A stretch of DNA of 64,000 bases from Acidovorax sp. NO-1 (lineage in GTDB: Bacteria > Pseudomonadota > Gammaproteobacteria > Burkholderiales > Burkholderiaceae_C): the NCBI RefSeq assembly GCF_000238595.1, contig NZ_AGTS01000075.1, positions 1 through 64,000 on the forward strand. The letters are read 5' to 3'. Positions within the stretch are counted from its first letter, which is position 1, and every line of letters begins with the position of its first letter. Below the pieces are notes generated by a model, which made no database searches, was not told where the DNA came from, and saw only the letters and a list, made by a program, of their open reading frames with translations. This document shows, piece by piece, positions 44,128 through 52,259 of this stretch. The translations under genes were made by a program, and so were the position numbers.

Positions 44128-44922
44128 TTACTGAGTCTCTCTGGGGTTGATACGTACAGGGTTGCGCAGCGGCTCGATGATGAGCTTCTCGCCTTCCAGC
44201 CGCACCTGCGCCGGTTGGCCGGCCACTTCGGCGGCCAGCGCGGTTTCGGTGGTGCGGTAAATGCCGGCAATGGACACCAGCTGCGGCTCCATGCAGGTGG
44301 AAAAGATGCGGGCTTCGGTGTTGCCCCGTGCGCCGGCAATGGCACGGCCGCGCAGCGGGGCATACACATGGATGTTGCCGTCGGCAATGACCTCGGCGCC
44401 AAAGCTCACCACGGCCATCACCACCAGGTCGCCGCCCCGCGCATACACCTGCTGCCCGGAGCGCAGCGGCTTGTCGACCACCAGGGTGGCCGGGCCTGCC
44501 ACGGGCACTTCGCGCACCACTTCCACCTCGACCTCGCGGACCACCTCGCGCACCTCGGCGGCTGCGGGCGGCACATCGGCGCGGGCGGGCGGTGCGTCGG
44601 GGGCCGGGGCCAGCCCGGCGGCACGGGCCGCGTCCATCTGCGCGGTACTGCCGCCGCGCACGGCCACGGGCAGCGTGCTGTGGCGGCGCAGCGCGGCCAC
44701 GATGGCGGCAAAGTCGATGGGCGCCTCGGCCTCGCGCACGGCAGCCAGGTCGATCAGCACGGGGTCGCTGTCAAAAAAGCCCGGTGCATCGGCCACACGC
44801 TCGGCCAGATCGGCAGCGAACTGCGCGGCGTCGGTGGTTTTGAGCACCACGGCCACTACGGGCAGCGAGGCACTTTTGAGGTCAAAGCTGGTGCGGGCCT
44901 GGGCCGCCGTCGTAAGGGCCAT
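44128..44922 (-). CDS. minC: Septum site-determining protein MinC
   Basis: 264 residues, ATG at 44922. The N-terminal FtsZ-inhibiting domain (TSFDLKSASLPVVAVVLKT), an Ala/Pro/Glu/Val-rich linker with a VREVEVEVVREV run, and the C-terminal beta-helix (RSGQQVYARGGDLVVMA, IHVYAPLRGRA) that binds MinD. First gene of minCDE. Confidence 0.96.
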   Translation of the reverse strand: MALTTAAQARTSFDLKSASLPVVAVVLKTTDAAQFAADLAERVADAPGFFDSDPVLIDLAAVREAEAPIDFAAIVAALRRHSTLPVAVRGGSTAQMDAARAAGLAPAPDAPPARADVPPAAAEVREVVREVEVEVVREVPVAGPATLVVDKPLRSGQQVYARGGDLVVMAVVSFGAEVIADGNIHVYAPLRGRAIAGARGNTEARIFSTCMEPQLVSIAGIYRTTETALAAEVAGQPAQVRLEGEKLIIEPLRNPVRINPRETQ

Positions 44923-45118
44923 GAATGCGGGTAGGGGAGAGAAGGCGCGGAAAGCGGTTTCAGAAGGCGCAAAGTGTACCGTGGGCCCGTGTAAGCGCCT
45001 GTTTGGGCCGGGCGCACGGGACAGGCGGCCTGCAACAGCCCCGCACCAGGGCCGCTCGAAGCCGATCGAGGCCGCGCAGGCGACGCGCACCACCGGCAAG
45101 CCCTTTGATAATCGCCCG

Positions 45119-46045
45119 ATGCCTTTCACCCGCAAAACCCACCTCGACTCCCTCGCCGTTTCCCTGCTGCTGGCCTGCTGCATGTTCTGGGGTTTCCAGC
45201 AGGTGCTGGTCAAGGCCACGGTGGCCGAGGTGGCGCCGGTGTTCCAGGCGTTTGTGCGGTTTGCGCTGGCCACGGTGGCAGTTGCGGTCTGGTGCATGTG
45301 GCGCGGGGTGCAGCTGTCCAGCGCCGCGGAGCCCGCGGGTGCCCTGCGCGCCGGGCTGCTGGCGGGCGTGCTGTTTGCCGGCGAATTTGCCTGCATCTAC
45401 CTGGGCCTGCAGTACACCACCGCCTCGCGGCTCACGGTGTTTCTGTATGCCGCGCCGTTCTGGGTGGCCGTGCTGCTGCCGCGCTTCATCCCGGGCGAGG
45501 GCCTGAAGGGCTGGCAGTGGCTGGGCCTGGCCGCCGCCTTTGTGGGCGTGGGCCTGGCCCTGGGCGACGGGCTGCTGGGCCCCGCCAATGCGGCGCTGCC
45601 GCAGGCGTGGCTGGGTGATCTGCTGGGCCTGACGGCGGGCCTGATGTGGGCGCTGACCACGGTGGTCATCCGCACCACGCCGCTGGCGCGCGTGGCGCCC
45701 GCCAAGCAGCTGCTCTACCAGGTGGGGGTGAGCGCCGTCGCGCTGCCGTGGCTGTCGCTGGCGCTGGGAGAGCCGTGGAACTGGCAGTTCAGCGCATTTG
45801 CCTGGGGCTCGCTGCTGGTGCAGGCGCTGGTGGGTGCGTTTGTGAGCTACCTGGCGTGGATGTGGATGCTGGCGCATTACCCGGCCACGAAGATCTCGGT
45901 GTTTGTGTTTCTCACCCCCGTGTTTGCGCTGCTGTTTGGCGCCTGGTGGCTGGGCGAGCCCATCACCGCAGGGCTGGTGGCCGCGCTGGTACTGGTGGCG
46001 GCGGGCATCGTGCTGGTGAACCGGCGGCCAGCAGCGGGGGGCTGA
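45119..46045 (+). CDS. EamA/DMT-family permease
   Basis: 308 residues, ATG at 45119. Ten hydrophobic helices in two EamA halves: CCMFWGFQQVLVKATVAEVAP in the first and ALVGAFVSYLAWMWMLAHYPATKIS in the second. Inner-membrane drug/metabolite transporter, most often an exporter. Substrate unknown. Divergent from minC by 196 bp. Confidence 0.9.
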   Translation: MPFTRKTHLDSLAVSLLLACCMFWGFQQVLVKATVAEVAPVFQAFVRFALATVAVAVWCMWRGVQLSSAAEPAGALRAGLLAGVLFAGEFACIYLGLQYTTASRLTVFLYAAPFWVAVLLPRFIPGEGLKGWQWLGLAAAFVGVGLALGDGLLGPANAALPQAWLGDLLGLTAGLMWALTTVVIRTTPLARVAPAKQLLYQVGVSAVALPWLSLALGEPWNWQFSAFAWGSLLVQALVGAFVSYLAWMWMLAHYPATKISVFVFLTPVFALLFGAWWLGEPITAGLVAALVLVAAGIVLVNRRPAAGG

Positions 46046-46055
46046 TTCAGAAATA

Positions 46056-46121
46056 ATGGTTAAAAATGGGGCTAGCGCTTACCCATCAAGCGCCAGTAGC
46101 TATCTTATTTATAGCAATTTA
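46056..46121 (-). repeat. Palindromic repeat, copy R8
   Basis: Reverse orientation: TTAAAAATGGGG, core CTAGCGCTTACCCATCAAGCGCCAG (within it TAGCGCTT and AAGCGCCA), then TAGCTATC and ATAGCAATTTA. The TAA stop of the PhzF-like gene (46121-46119) falls on its last bases. Confidence 0.85.
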
Positions 46122-46961
46122 TTCATCGCTGCGCATCCACCGCGCCGTGCCCGACACACGGATGGAGCTGCCGGGCACCGGCCCGATCTCGGCCCGCAGG
46201 CGTGACCGCATGCCCATGTCTTCGCCCTGCACGACGTCGATGGCCCCGCCATGGGGCCAGCCCAGGTCGCGCAGGTAGCCCGCCAGCGCCGCCGTGGCAG
46301 CGCCCGTGGCGGGGTCTTCCAGCACCCCGCCCGAGGCAAATGCGTTGCGCGTGTGAAAGAGCTGGTCTGACTCCACCACCACCAGCACCACCGTGACCAG
46401 GCCGGATGCCAGCATCAGCGTGCGGCCCGCGTCCAGCGCGTAGTGCATGGCCGCCAGCCGTGCGCGGCTGTGCAAGGCCAGCACGGCGTGGTCTGCACCG
46501 CCGTGGATGAGCGCAGGCGGGATGCGGGGGTCAAGGTCGGCAGGTGCCAGGCCAAACAGCGCGAGGAGGCTGTCCAGCAGGCCGGCAGGCAGCGGCCCGC
46601 TGCGTGTGGGGGGCGACTGCAGTGCGGCCTGCACCAGGTCGCCGCTGCGGCGGCCTTCCACCGTGATGCGGGCGTGGGAGAGCGCCAGGTCAAACACCCC
46701 GTCGCCCTCACGCCGCGCCAGCGCTGCGCCCAGGGCAATGGTGGCGTGCCCGCAAAAGGGCACCTCGGTTTCAGGGGAGAAGTAGCGCACGCGCCAGCCG
46801 CCGCTGCCCTGCGGCGCGGCAAATGCGGTTTCTGAAAACCCCACCCCGGCTGCGATGCGCTGCATCTCGGCAGGCGGCGGCAAGGCATCGCCTGTCCACA
46901 CCCCGGCGGGGTTGCCGCCCACGGGGCCATCGGAAAACGCAGCGATCTTCTGCAGCGGCAT
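46119..46961 (-). CDS. PhzF-family isomerase-like protein
   Basis: 280 residues, ATG at 46961. Two DapF-like lobes with the family motifs GNPAGVW, FSPETEVPFCGHATIALG and EDPATGAATAALAGYL. PhzF proteins isomerise or epimerise small metabolites by acid/base chemistry; no phenazine genes are near, so the substrate is unknown. It ends inside repeat R8 and starts 10 bp after the phosphatidyltransferase stop. Confidence 0.9.
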   Translation of the reverse strand: MPLQKIAAFSDGPVGGNPAGVWTGDALPPPAEMQRIAAGVGFSETAFAAPQGSGGWRVRYFSPETEVPFCGHATIALGAALARREGDGVFDLALSHARITVEGRRSGDLVQAALQSPPTRSGPLPAGLLDSLLALFGLAPADLDPRIPPALIHGGADHAVLALHSRARLAAMHYALDAGRTLMLASGLVTVVLVVVESDQLFHTRNAFASGGVLEDPATGAATAALAGYLRDLGWPHGGAIDVVQGEDMGMRSRLRAEIGPVPGSSIRVSGTARWMRSDE

Positions 46962-46970
46962 GGTGGCGCC

Positions 46971-47597
46971 TCAGAGCTTGGGAATCCTGATGCGGCTGAT
47001 CATCAGCGAGCCCGACACCGCAAACACCAGCACCAGCGGGTGCAGCACAAAACCACCCAGCATCACCTGGCCAAACCACAGGTTCTCGCGCACAGCGCCC
47101 AGGTAGGCCGCCAGCGCCATCAGCCCCACCAGCACGATGGAGGTGGGGATGGGCGTGCCCTCAAAGTATTTGACCTTGCCATCATCGCCCGACAGCGTTT
47201 CGGCGGTGACGTTGTAGCGCGCCAGGCGCGACACCCCGCAGGCCACAAAGTAGGCCAGCACGATGCGGTCGTACAGCCCCTGCATGCCGCAGCCGTAGGC
47301 AATGATGGCGGGCCCCACACCGAACGAGATCACGTCGGCCAGCGAATCGAGTTCGCGGCCCATGGCCGAACTCTTCTGGCGCCAGCGCGCAATGCGGCCG
47401 TCGAACACATCGAAGATCAGCGCGGCCAGCACCAGCGCGCAGGCAAAGTACACGTGCCGCACGTCGCTGGTTTCCAGGTAGGTCATGGTCGAGAACAGCG
47501 CGCCCACGCCGCACACGGCATTGCCCAGCGTGAACCAGTCGGCCAGGTGGAACTCGCGGATCATCGAAAAACGCTTGGGGTGGGAAGGGGTGGTCAT
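46971..47597 (-). CDS. pssA: CDP-alcohol phosphatidyltransferase (phosphatidylserine synthase type)
   Basis: 208 residues, ATG at 47597. The CDP-alcohol signature reads FDVFDGRIARW...GRELDSLADVISFG, with all the conserved Asp/Gly residues. Several membrane helices. The opening KRFSMIREFHLADWFTLGN matches bacterial type-II phosphatidylserine synthases that make phosphatidylserine from CDP-diacylglycerol. The gene order with PhzF-like (10 bp) suggests co-transcription. The exact alcohol is inferred from family. Confidence 0.82.
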   Translation of the reverse strand: MTTPSHPKRFSMIREFHLADWFTLGNAVCGVGALFSTMTYLETSDVRHVYFACALVLAALIFDVFDGRIARWRQKSSAMGRELDSLADVISFGVGPAIIAYGCGMQGLYDRIVLAYFVACGVSRLARYNVTAETLSGDDGKVKYFEGTPIPTSIVLVGLMALAAYLGAVRENLWFGQVMLGGFVLHPLVLVFAVSGSLMISRIRIPKL

Positions 47598-47717
47598 GGG
47601 CAAGTCTCTCCTGCAGGGCGGGCGCGTGGCGGGGTCGCGCATTATGGCGGGGCGCAGCAGCGCACAGTCTGCCCCCACACGCGGCCCCTGCGTGTAGGTG
47701 ATGGCCGCCTGTCGGGC

Positions 47718-49802
47718 TCAGCCGGGCTGGCCCCCGCCCGCGGCATGGCGCTGGGCCGCAAACGCCACGTACCAGTCCAGGCACGCCGGGTTGGCCATGG
47801 CGTCCTTGTTCACCACCTTCTCGATGGGCTGGCCCAGCAGCAGCTTCTTGATGGGCAGCTCCTGCTTCTTGCCGCTCAGGGTACGGGGCACCTCGGCCAC
47901 GGCAAAGATGTCGTCGGGCACAAACCGCGGGCTCAGCGCCGTGCGCACCGCGCCGTTGATGCGCCCGCGCAGCGCGTCGTCCAGCACGCTGCCAGGGCGC
48001 AGCACCACAAACAGCGGCATGTAGCTTTCGCGGCCCAGGTATTCCAGGTCCACCACCAGGCTGTCGAGCACTTCGGGCAGTGATTCCACCGCGCTGTAGA
48101 TCTCGCTCGTGCCCATGCGCAGGCCGTGGCGGTTGATGGTGGCGTCGCTGCGGCCGTAGATCACGCAGCCGCCGTTGGCGCCGATCTTGAGCCAGTCGCC
48201 GTGGCGCCAGACCGCGCCCATGCTGGCGGGGCCGTCGCCTCCGCCGGGCTGTCGGCCGTGGCCTGCGGGGTACATGTCGAAGTAGCTCGACAGGTAGCGG
48301 CTGCCGTCCTTGTCGCCCCACAGGTAGAGCGGCATCGACGGAATGGGTTGCGCGCAGACCAGCTCGCCCACCTCGCTCATCACCGGCAGGCCTTCGGCGT
48401 TCCAGGACTCGACGGCAGCGCCCAGCATGCGGCACTGCATCTCGCCGGGCACCTGCGGCATCTCGCGGTTGCCGCCGATGAAGGCGCCGCAAAAATCGGT
48501 GCCGCCGGAGATGTTGTTCCACCAGATGTCATGGGTGCCCAGCGCCTCGAACTGCGCCGTGCCCCATTGCTGCACCTCGGGCGACAGCGGCGATCCCGTG
48601 GTGCCCAGCGCGCGGATCCGACTCAGGTCGCCGTAGTCGGCCAGCGTGATGCCCGCCTTCATGCAGTTCGCAAAAAACGCCGCGCCAGCGCCGAAAAAGG
48701 TCACGCCCGTTTCGGCCGCAAAGCGCCACAGCACGCCCCAGTCCGGGTGGTCCTTGCTGCCGCTGGGGTTGCCGTCGTAGATCACGCAGGTGGTGCCCGA
48801 GAGCAGGCCGCTGAGCTGCGCGTTCCACATCACCCAGCCGGTGGAGCTGTACCAGTGGTAGCGCTCGCCAAAGCTGTTGGGCGCGTAGCTGCAGCCGATG
48901 TCGTTGTGCAGCACCTTGAGCTGCAGCGCCACCAGCACCGTGCCGCCATGGCCGTGCACGATCGGCTTGGGCAGGCCGGTAGTGCCGCTGGAATAGACGA
49001 TCCACAGCGGGTGGTCAAACGGCAGCCACATCGGCTCGAACGCTGCGGTTTGAGCATCATTTTGGTCTGTAGCGCTTGCCCAGGTTGCGCAACCAGCTAT
49101 CAAAACAGAAGCATCAAGGTTGCCCAGCAGCACCACATGCTGCACGCTGGGCAGCGCGGCGCGCAGCTCGGCCAGCACGCCGGTGCGGTCGTGGTCGCGG
49201 CCGCCGTAGGTCACGCCGTCCACGCTGATCAGCGCCTTGGGTTCGATCTGGCGGAAGCGGTCGAGCACCGCGTGCGTGCCCATGTCGGGCGCGCAGATGC
49301 TCCACACGCCGCCGATGCTCACGGTGGCCAGGAAGGCGACCATGGCCTCGGGCACGTTGGGCAGGTAGGCGGCCACGCGGTCGCCGGGCTGCACGCCCTG
49401 GGCCTTGAGGTGCAGCGCAAGCGACGCGACCTGGCGGCGCAGCTCGGGCCAGGAGAGTTCGCGGTGCTGACCTTTTTCATTGCGGCTGATGATGGCGGGC
49501 AGGTCCGCGGCGTGCGCGGCATCCACATGCCGCAACACCTGGCGCGCGTAGTTGACCTGGGCGCCCGGAAACCACTGCGCACCGGGCATGGTGTTGTGGG
49601 CCAGCACGGCCGTGTGGGGCGTGGGCGACTCGATCTCGAAATAGTCCCACACGCTTTGCCAGAAGGCGTCCAGATCGGTGGTGGACCAGCGCCAGAGCGC
49701 GTCGTAGCTGTCGAACTGCAGGCCGCGCTGGTCGCGCAGCCAGTTCCGGTACAGGCGGATCTGGGGAATGAAGGGCGGGGTGGTGTGTGCTGTTGTCTCC
49801 AT
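47718..49802 (-). CDS. aacS: Acetoacetyl-CoA synthetase, with translated repeat insertion
   Basis: 694 residues, ATG at 49802. AMP-forming ligase activating acetoacetate. Markers: P-loop YSSGTTGLPKPIVHGHGG, the acyl-site region SSTGWVMWNAQ, and KKQELPIKKLLLG with the catalytic Lys at the C-terminus. About 40 residues longer than usual homologues. Part of that is residues about 231-251 (ASVLIAGCATWASATDQNDA), which is a copy of the palindromic repeat read in frame, between VVLLGNL and the conserved FEPMWLPFDHPLWIVYSSG. It should function in storage-polymer or ketone-body use. Confidence 0.93.
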   Translation of the reverse strand: METTAHTTPPFIPQIRLYRNWLRDQRGLQFDSYDALWRWSTTDLDAFWQSVWDYFEIESPTPHTAVLAHNTMPGAQWFPGAQVNYARQVLRHVDAAHAADLPAIISRNEKGQHRELSWPELRRQVASLALHLKAQGVQPGDRVAAYLPNVPEAMVAFLATVSIGGVWSICAPDMGTHAVLDRFRQIEPKALISVDGVTYGGRDHDRTGVLAELRAALPSVQHVVLLGNLDASVLIAGCATWASATDQNDAQTAAFEPMWLPFDHPLWIVYSSGTTGLPKPIVHGHGGTVLVALQLKVLHNDIGCSYAPNSFGERYHWYSSTGWVMWNAQLSGLLSGTTCVIYDGNPSGSKDHPDWGVLWRFAAETGVTFFGAGAAFFANCMKAGITLADYGDLSRIRALGTTGSPLSPEVQQWGTAQFEALGTHDIWWNNISGGTDFCGAFIGGNREMPQVPGEMQCRMLGAAVESWNAEGLPVMSEVGELVCAQPIPSMPLYLWGDKDGSRYLSSYFDMYPAGHGRQPGGGDGPASMGAVWRHGDWLKIGANGGCVIYGRSDATINRHGLRMGTSEIYSAVESLPEVLDSLVVDLEYLGRESYMPLFVVLRPGSVLDDALRGRINGAVRTALSPRFVPDDIFAVAEVPRTLSGKKQELPIKKLLLGQPIEKVVNKDAMANPACLDWYVAFAAQRHAAGGGQPG
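49048..49110 (-). repeat. Palindromic repeat, copy R9, inside aacS
   Basis: On the coding (minus) strand: GCTTCTGTTTTGATAGCTG, GTTGCGCAACCTGGGCAAGCGC, then AGACCAAAATGATGCTCAAA. The first 26 bases match copy R3 at 25 positions. It keeps the aacS frame open. Confidence 0.85.
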
Positions 49803-49925
49803 GGCGACGCAGCGTACCAGCCGGGCGGCGGGTGGGCCAGCCGGGTGCGTCGCGGGCTTGACAGGTCGCGCGGCACCGTGAGCTTGTGTTCTGTGGTCCT
49901 GACCCCGCTAGCGGGGTTGCACTGT

Positions 49926-49943
49926 TTCGCACGATTGTGCTAA
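49926..49943. promoter_or_regulatory. TetR operator upstream of its own gene
   Basis: TTCGCAC-GATT-GTGCTAA, an inverted repeat with one mismatch, 10 bp before the TetR start at 49953. It shares its half-site TTCGCAC with the perfect site at 50701-50718. Confidence 0.72.
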
Positions 49944-49952
49944 ATTGCGCCG

Positions 49953-50576
49953 ATGGACGCGAAAACCCAAAAGGCCGAACTCACCCGCGCCGCCATCGTC
50001 GGCGCCGCGCTGGACCTGGCTGCGGCCGAGGGGCTGGAGTCGATCACGCTGCAGGCGGTGGCGGACCGCGTCGGCTTGTCCAAGAGCGGCGTCTTCTCGC
50101 GTGCTGGCTCGCGCGAGGCGCTGCAGAAGGCGGTGATCGAGGAGTTTGGCCGGCGCTTTCTGGCCGATGTGTTCGTGCCCGCCATGCAGCAGCCCAAGGG
50201 CCTGCCGCGGCTCAACGACATCGTGCGGCGCTGGATCGCCCGCACGCGCGATGTGGAGGCCTTCACCGGCTGCATCTACACGGCCGGCGCCTTCGAGCTG
50301 GACGACCGCGAGGGCGAGCTGCGCGACCTGCTGCACAGCGAGATCACGCGCTGGCGCGCTGCGCTGCGCCGCACGGTGGTCCAGGCCATCGATGCCGGGC
50401 ACCTGCCCGCCGGCACACCGCCCGACCAGTTGGTGGGCGAGATCTATTCCATGATCATGGGCCTGCTGCACGACGTGCGCTTTTTGCGCGACCCGCAGGC
50501 CGTGCCGCGCACCGAGGCGTCGTGGGCGCGCCTGCTGAAAAGTTATGCCAACGACACCCCGGCCCCCGCTCGCTGA
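49953..50576 (+). CDS. TetR-family transcriptional regulator
   Basis: 207 residues, ATG at 49953. HTH QAVADRVGLSKSGVFSRAGSREAL at about residues 32-56; the FSRAGS segment replaces the usual YYHFGS-like turn. The C-terminal domain (CIYTAGAFELDDREGELRD) fits the YxaF/AcrR-like C-terminal class. Matching palindromes before itself and before the 50733-51859 operon indicate that it represses both. Opposite strand from aacS. Confidence 0.9.
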   Translation: MDAKTQKAELTRAAIVGAALDLAAAEGLESITLQAVADRVGLSKSGVFSRAGSREALQKAVIEEFGRRFLADVFVPAMQQPKGLPRLNDIVRRWIARTRDVEAFTGCIYTAGAFELDDREGELRDLLHSEITRWRAALRRTVVQAIDAGHLPAGTPPDQLVGEIYSMIMGLLHDVRFLRDPQAVPRTEASWARLLKSYANDTPAPAR

Positions 50577-50700
50577 ACCGCACCCGCGCTGGGTGCCGTA
50601 CCACCGAAACGCTGACCAGCGCGGTCGCGCAGGCCGCTGCTGACCTCCCTTTTTCTTTTGCTTCCCCACAACGATAGCCATCGTTTTTCTTCACCCAAAT

Positions 50701-50718
50701 TTCGCACAACCGTGCGAA
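50701..50718. promoter_or_regulatory. TetR operator of the small-protein/hydrolase operon
   Basis: TTCGCAC-AACC-GTGCGAA, perfect 7 bp arms with a 4 bp spacer, 15 bp before the ATG at 50733. Same half-site and spacing as the site at 49926-49943. Confidence 0.78.
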
Positions 50719-50732
50719 GAAAGGAGAGCCCC

Positions 50733-50858
50733 ATGTTGCCGATTTTTTGGACTGTGACCGCTGTCGCCGGGCTGGCCGCCCTGGCCTGCCTGGTGCAGCT
50801 GGTGCGCGCCACGCTGGCCCGGCTGCCGCGCAGCAACCGCGACTGGATCTTTTACTGA
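50733..50858 (+). CDS. Small single-span membrane protein (41 aa)
   Basis: ATG at 50733 with AAGGAGAG upstream, one of the clearest ribosome sites in the window. One membrane helix (FWTVTAVAGLAALACLVQLV), then a basic tail ending RSNRDWIFY. It is followed 53 bp later by an alpha/beta hydrolase gene under the same TetR-type operator. Function unknown; it may be an accessory peptide of a membrane process. Confidence 0.75.
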   Translation: MLPIFWTVTAVAGLAALACLVQLVRATLARLPRSNRDWIFY

Positions 50859-50911
50859 GCGCGGCCTGCCCGTGCGCCTGCCTTGTTCCCCCTTTTTTTT
50901 GGAGCCCCACC

Positions 50912-51859
50912 ATGACCTCCACCCCCTCCCCGTCTGCCGCCTCGGCCTTGCAGGCCACCTCCAGCTTTTACGGCGAGCACCCCGCCATGCGTCTGCTGCG
51001 CGCGGGCCTGGGCGCCACCGAGCGGCTGTGGCCTGCGCTGGCCGTGCGTGCGGCCTACCGGCTGTTCGGCACGCCGCTTCCGCTGCGCCGGCCCGGGCGC
51101 AGCGCGGCGCCGGGCGCAGACTGGCGCACCGAGCGCTGGCCGTTTGAAGACGCCGAGATCACCGTCTACACCCCGCGAGCCCAACCCCACGGCCCTGCCG
51201 TTCTGCTGCTGCACGGCTGGGGCGGCCATGCGCGCCAGATGCTGCCGCTGGCCCAGGCCCTGGCCGCGCGCGGCCTGCGCCCGGTGCTGCTGGATTTGCC
51301 CGCGCACGGCGGCAGCCGCGGCCGGGTCAGCAACCTGCCGCAGTTCGCCCGCGCCATCGAATACGCCACCGCCCGCCTGCATACGCAGGCATTGGCGCCC
51401 GCTGCCGTGGTGGCGCATTCGCTGGCCGCCAACGCCGCTGCGCACGCCGCCAGCCGGGGCCTGGCCACGGGGCGGCTGGTGCTGCTGGCACCGCCCGCAT
51501 CTCCGCACGAATACACGCGGCTGTTTGCGCAGGTGTTCGGGCTGACCGAGCGCACGCGCGCGGCGATGCAGCGGCGCATCGAGGCGCGGGAGGGCATCCT
51601 GATGCGCCAGTTCGAGCCCCCGGCCGTGGGCCCACGCATTGCATTGCCCACGCTGGTGGTGCACGACCGGGGTGACCGCATCAACCGCTTTGCCGATGGG
51701 GAGTCCTACCGCGACCACATTGCCGGCGCCACGCTGCTGGCCACCGAAGGCCTGGGCCACCGCAAGATCCTGCAGCAGGCCGAGGTGCTGCACGCGGTGG
51801 CCGGTTTTGTGGCCGACGGCGTGGCGTCCGCAGCGGCCCCGGCGGCCGCCGCCCGCTGA
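50912..51859 (+). CDS. Alpha/beta hydrolase
   Basis: 315 residues, ATG at 50912 with GGAG 8 bp upstream. Oxyanion region VLLLHGWGGHARQM, nucleophile elbow VVAHSLAA with Ser (AHSLA in place of GHSxG), acid loop VVHDRGDRIN, and His in EGLGHRKIL. A preceding N-terminal 90 residues include a short basic helix region. Likely an esterase or lipase-like enzyme induced by the TetR ligand, possibly a lipophilic compound. Confidence 0.86.
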   Translation: MTSTPSPSAASALQATSSFYGEHPAMRLLRAGLGATERLWPALAVRAAYRLFGTPLPLRRPGRSAAPGADWRTERWPFEDAEITVYTPRAQPHGPAVLLLHGWGGHARQMLPLAQALAARGLRPVLLDLPAHGGSRGRVSNLPQFARAIEYATARLHTQALAPAAVVAHSLAANAAAHAASRGLATGRLVLLAPPASPHEYTRLFAQVFGLTERTRAAMQRRIEAREGILMRQFEPPAVGPRIALPTLVVHDRGDRINRFADGESYRDHIAGATLLATEGLGHRKILQQAEVLHAVAGFVADGVASAAAPAAAAR

Positions 51860-52259
51860 CGGGCCCAACGTCCCTGCGCTTGACTGCGGTATTGCCCGCG
51901 TCGCAGCGCGCCTGTTGTCTACACTCGCCCCCCTCTTCATTGGCGCACGCCCCGCCGGGGCCCTGAGCCCCGCACACGGCGGGGCGCGCCAATGCCCTGC
52001 CTTGCCGCGCCGCTGGTCCCCAAGCGCGCATCGGCGCCGGGCCGCGTCCTCGCACTATCCTTGCGACACGGCCCGCTTTCACTCCGGAGCTGTGCAGTTG
52101 CCGCCGAAGTCGGCATCCGCCCCGTCCCGCCTTGCTGGCGTTCCGAGCCCCCACTGCGTCGATCCGGCCCCCGTGGCACGCTGCGCCCCGGGCCCTGCGC
52201 GGCGGGCGGCGGGGCCTGCGCATCTCCTGGTCGATCAAGCAGCAGAAGAAAGGTGATCC
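51860..52259. other. 400 bp intergenic region with long dyad before the BCCT carrier
   Basis: No gene on either strand is convincing. Its main feature is a long imperfect inverted repeat, ATTGGCGCACGCCCCGCC at about 51938-51955 against GGCGGGGCGCGCCAAT at about 51978-51993, with an inner GGGGCCCTGAGCCCC hairpin. No T tract follows, so it is not a simple terminator of the hydrolase gene. The rest is GC-rich leader up to AGAAAGGTGATCC before the BCCT start. Confidence 0.5.

Noticed and set aside
51860-52259. Glycine-type riboswitch before the BCCT carrier
   Set aside because: A GCCGCCGAAG string recalls the motif, but the surrounding stems and the GGAGAG element are missing.
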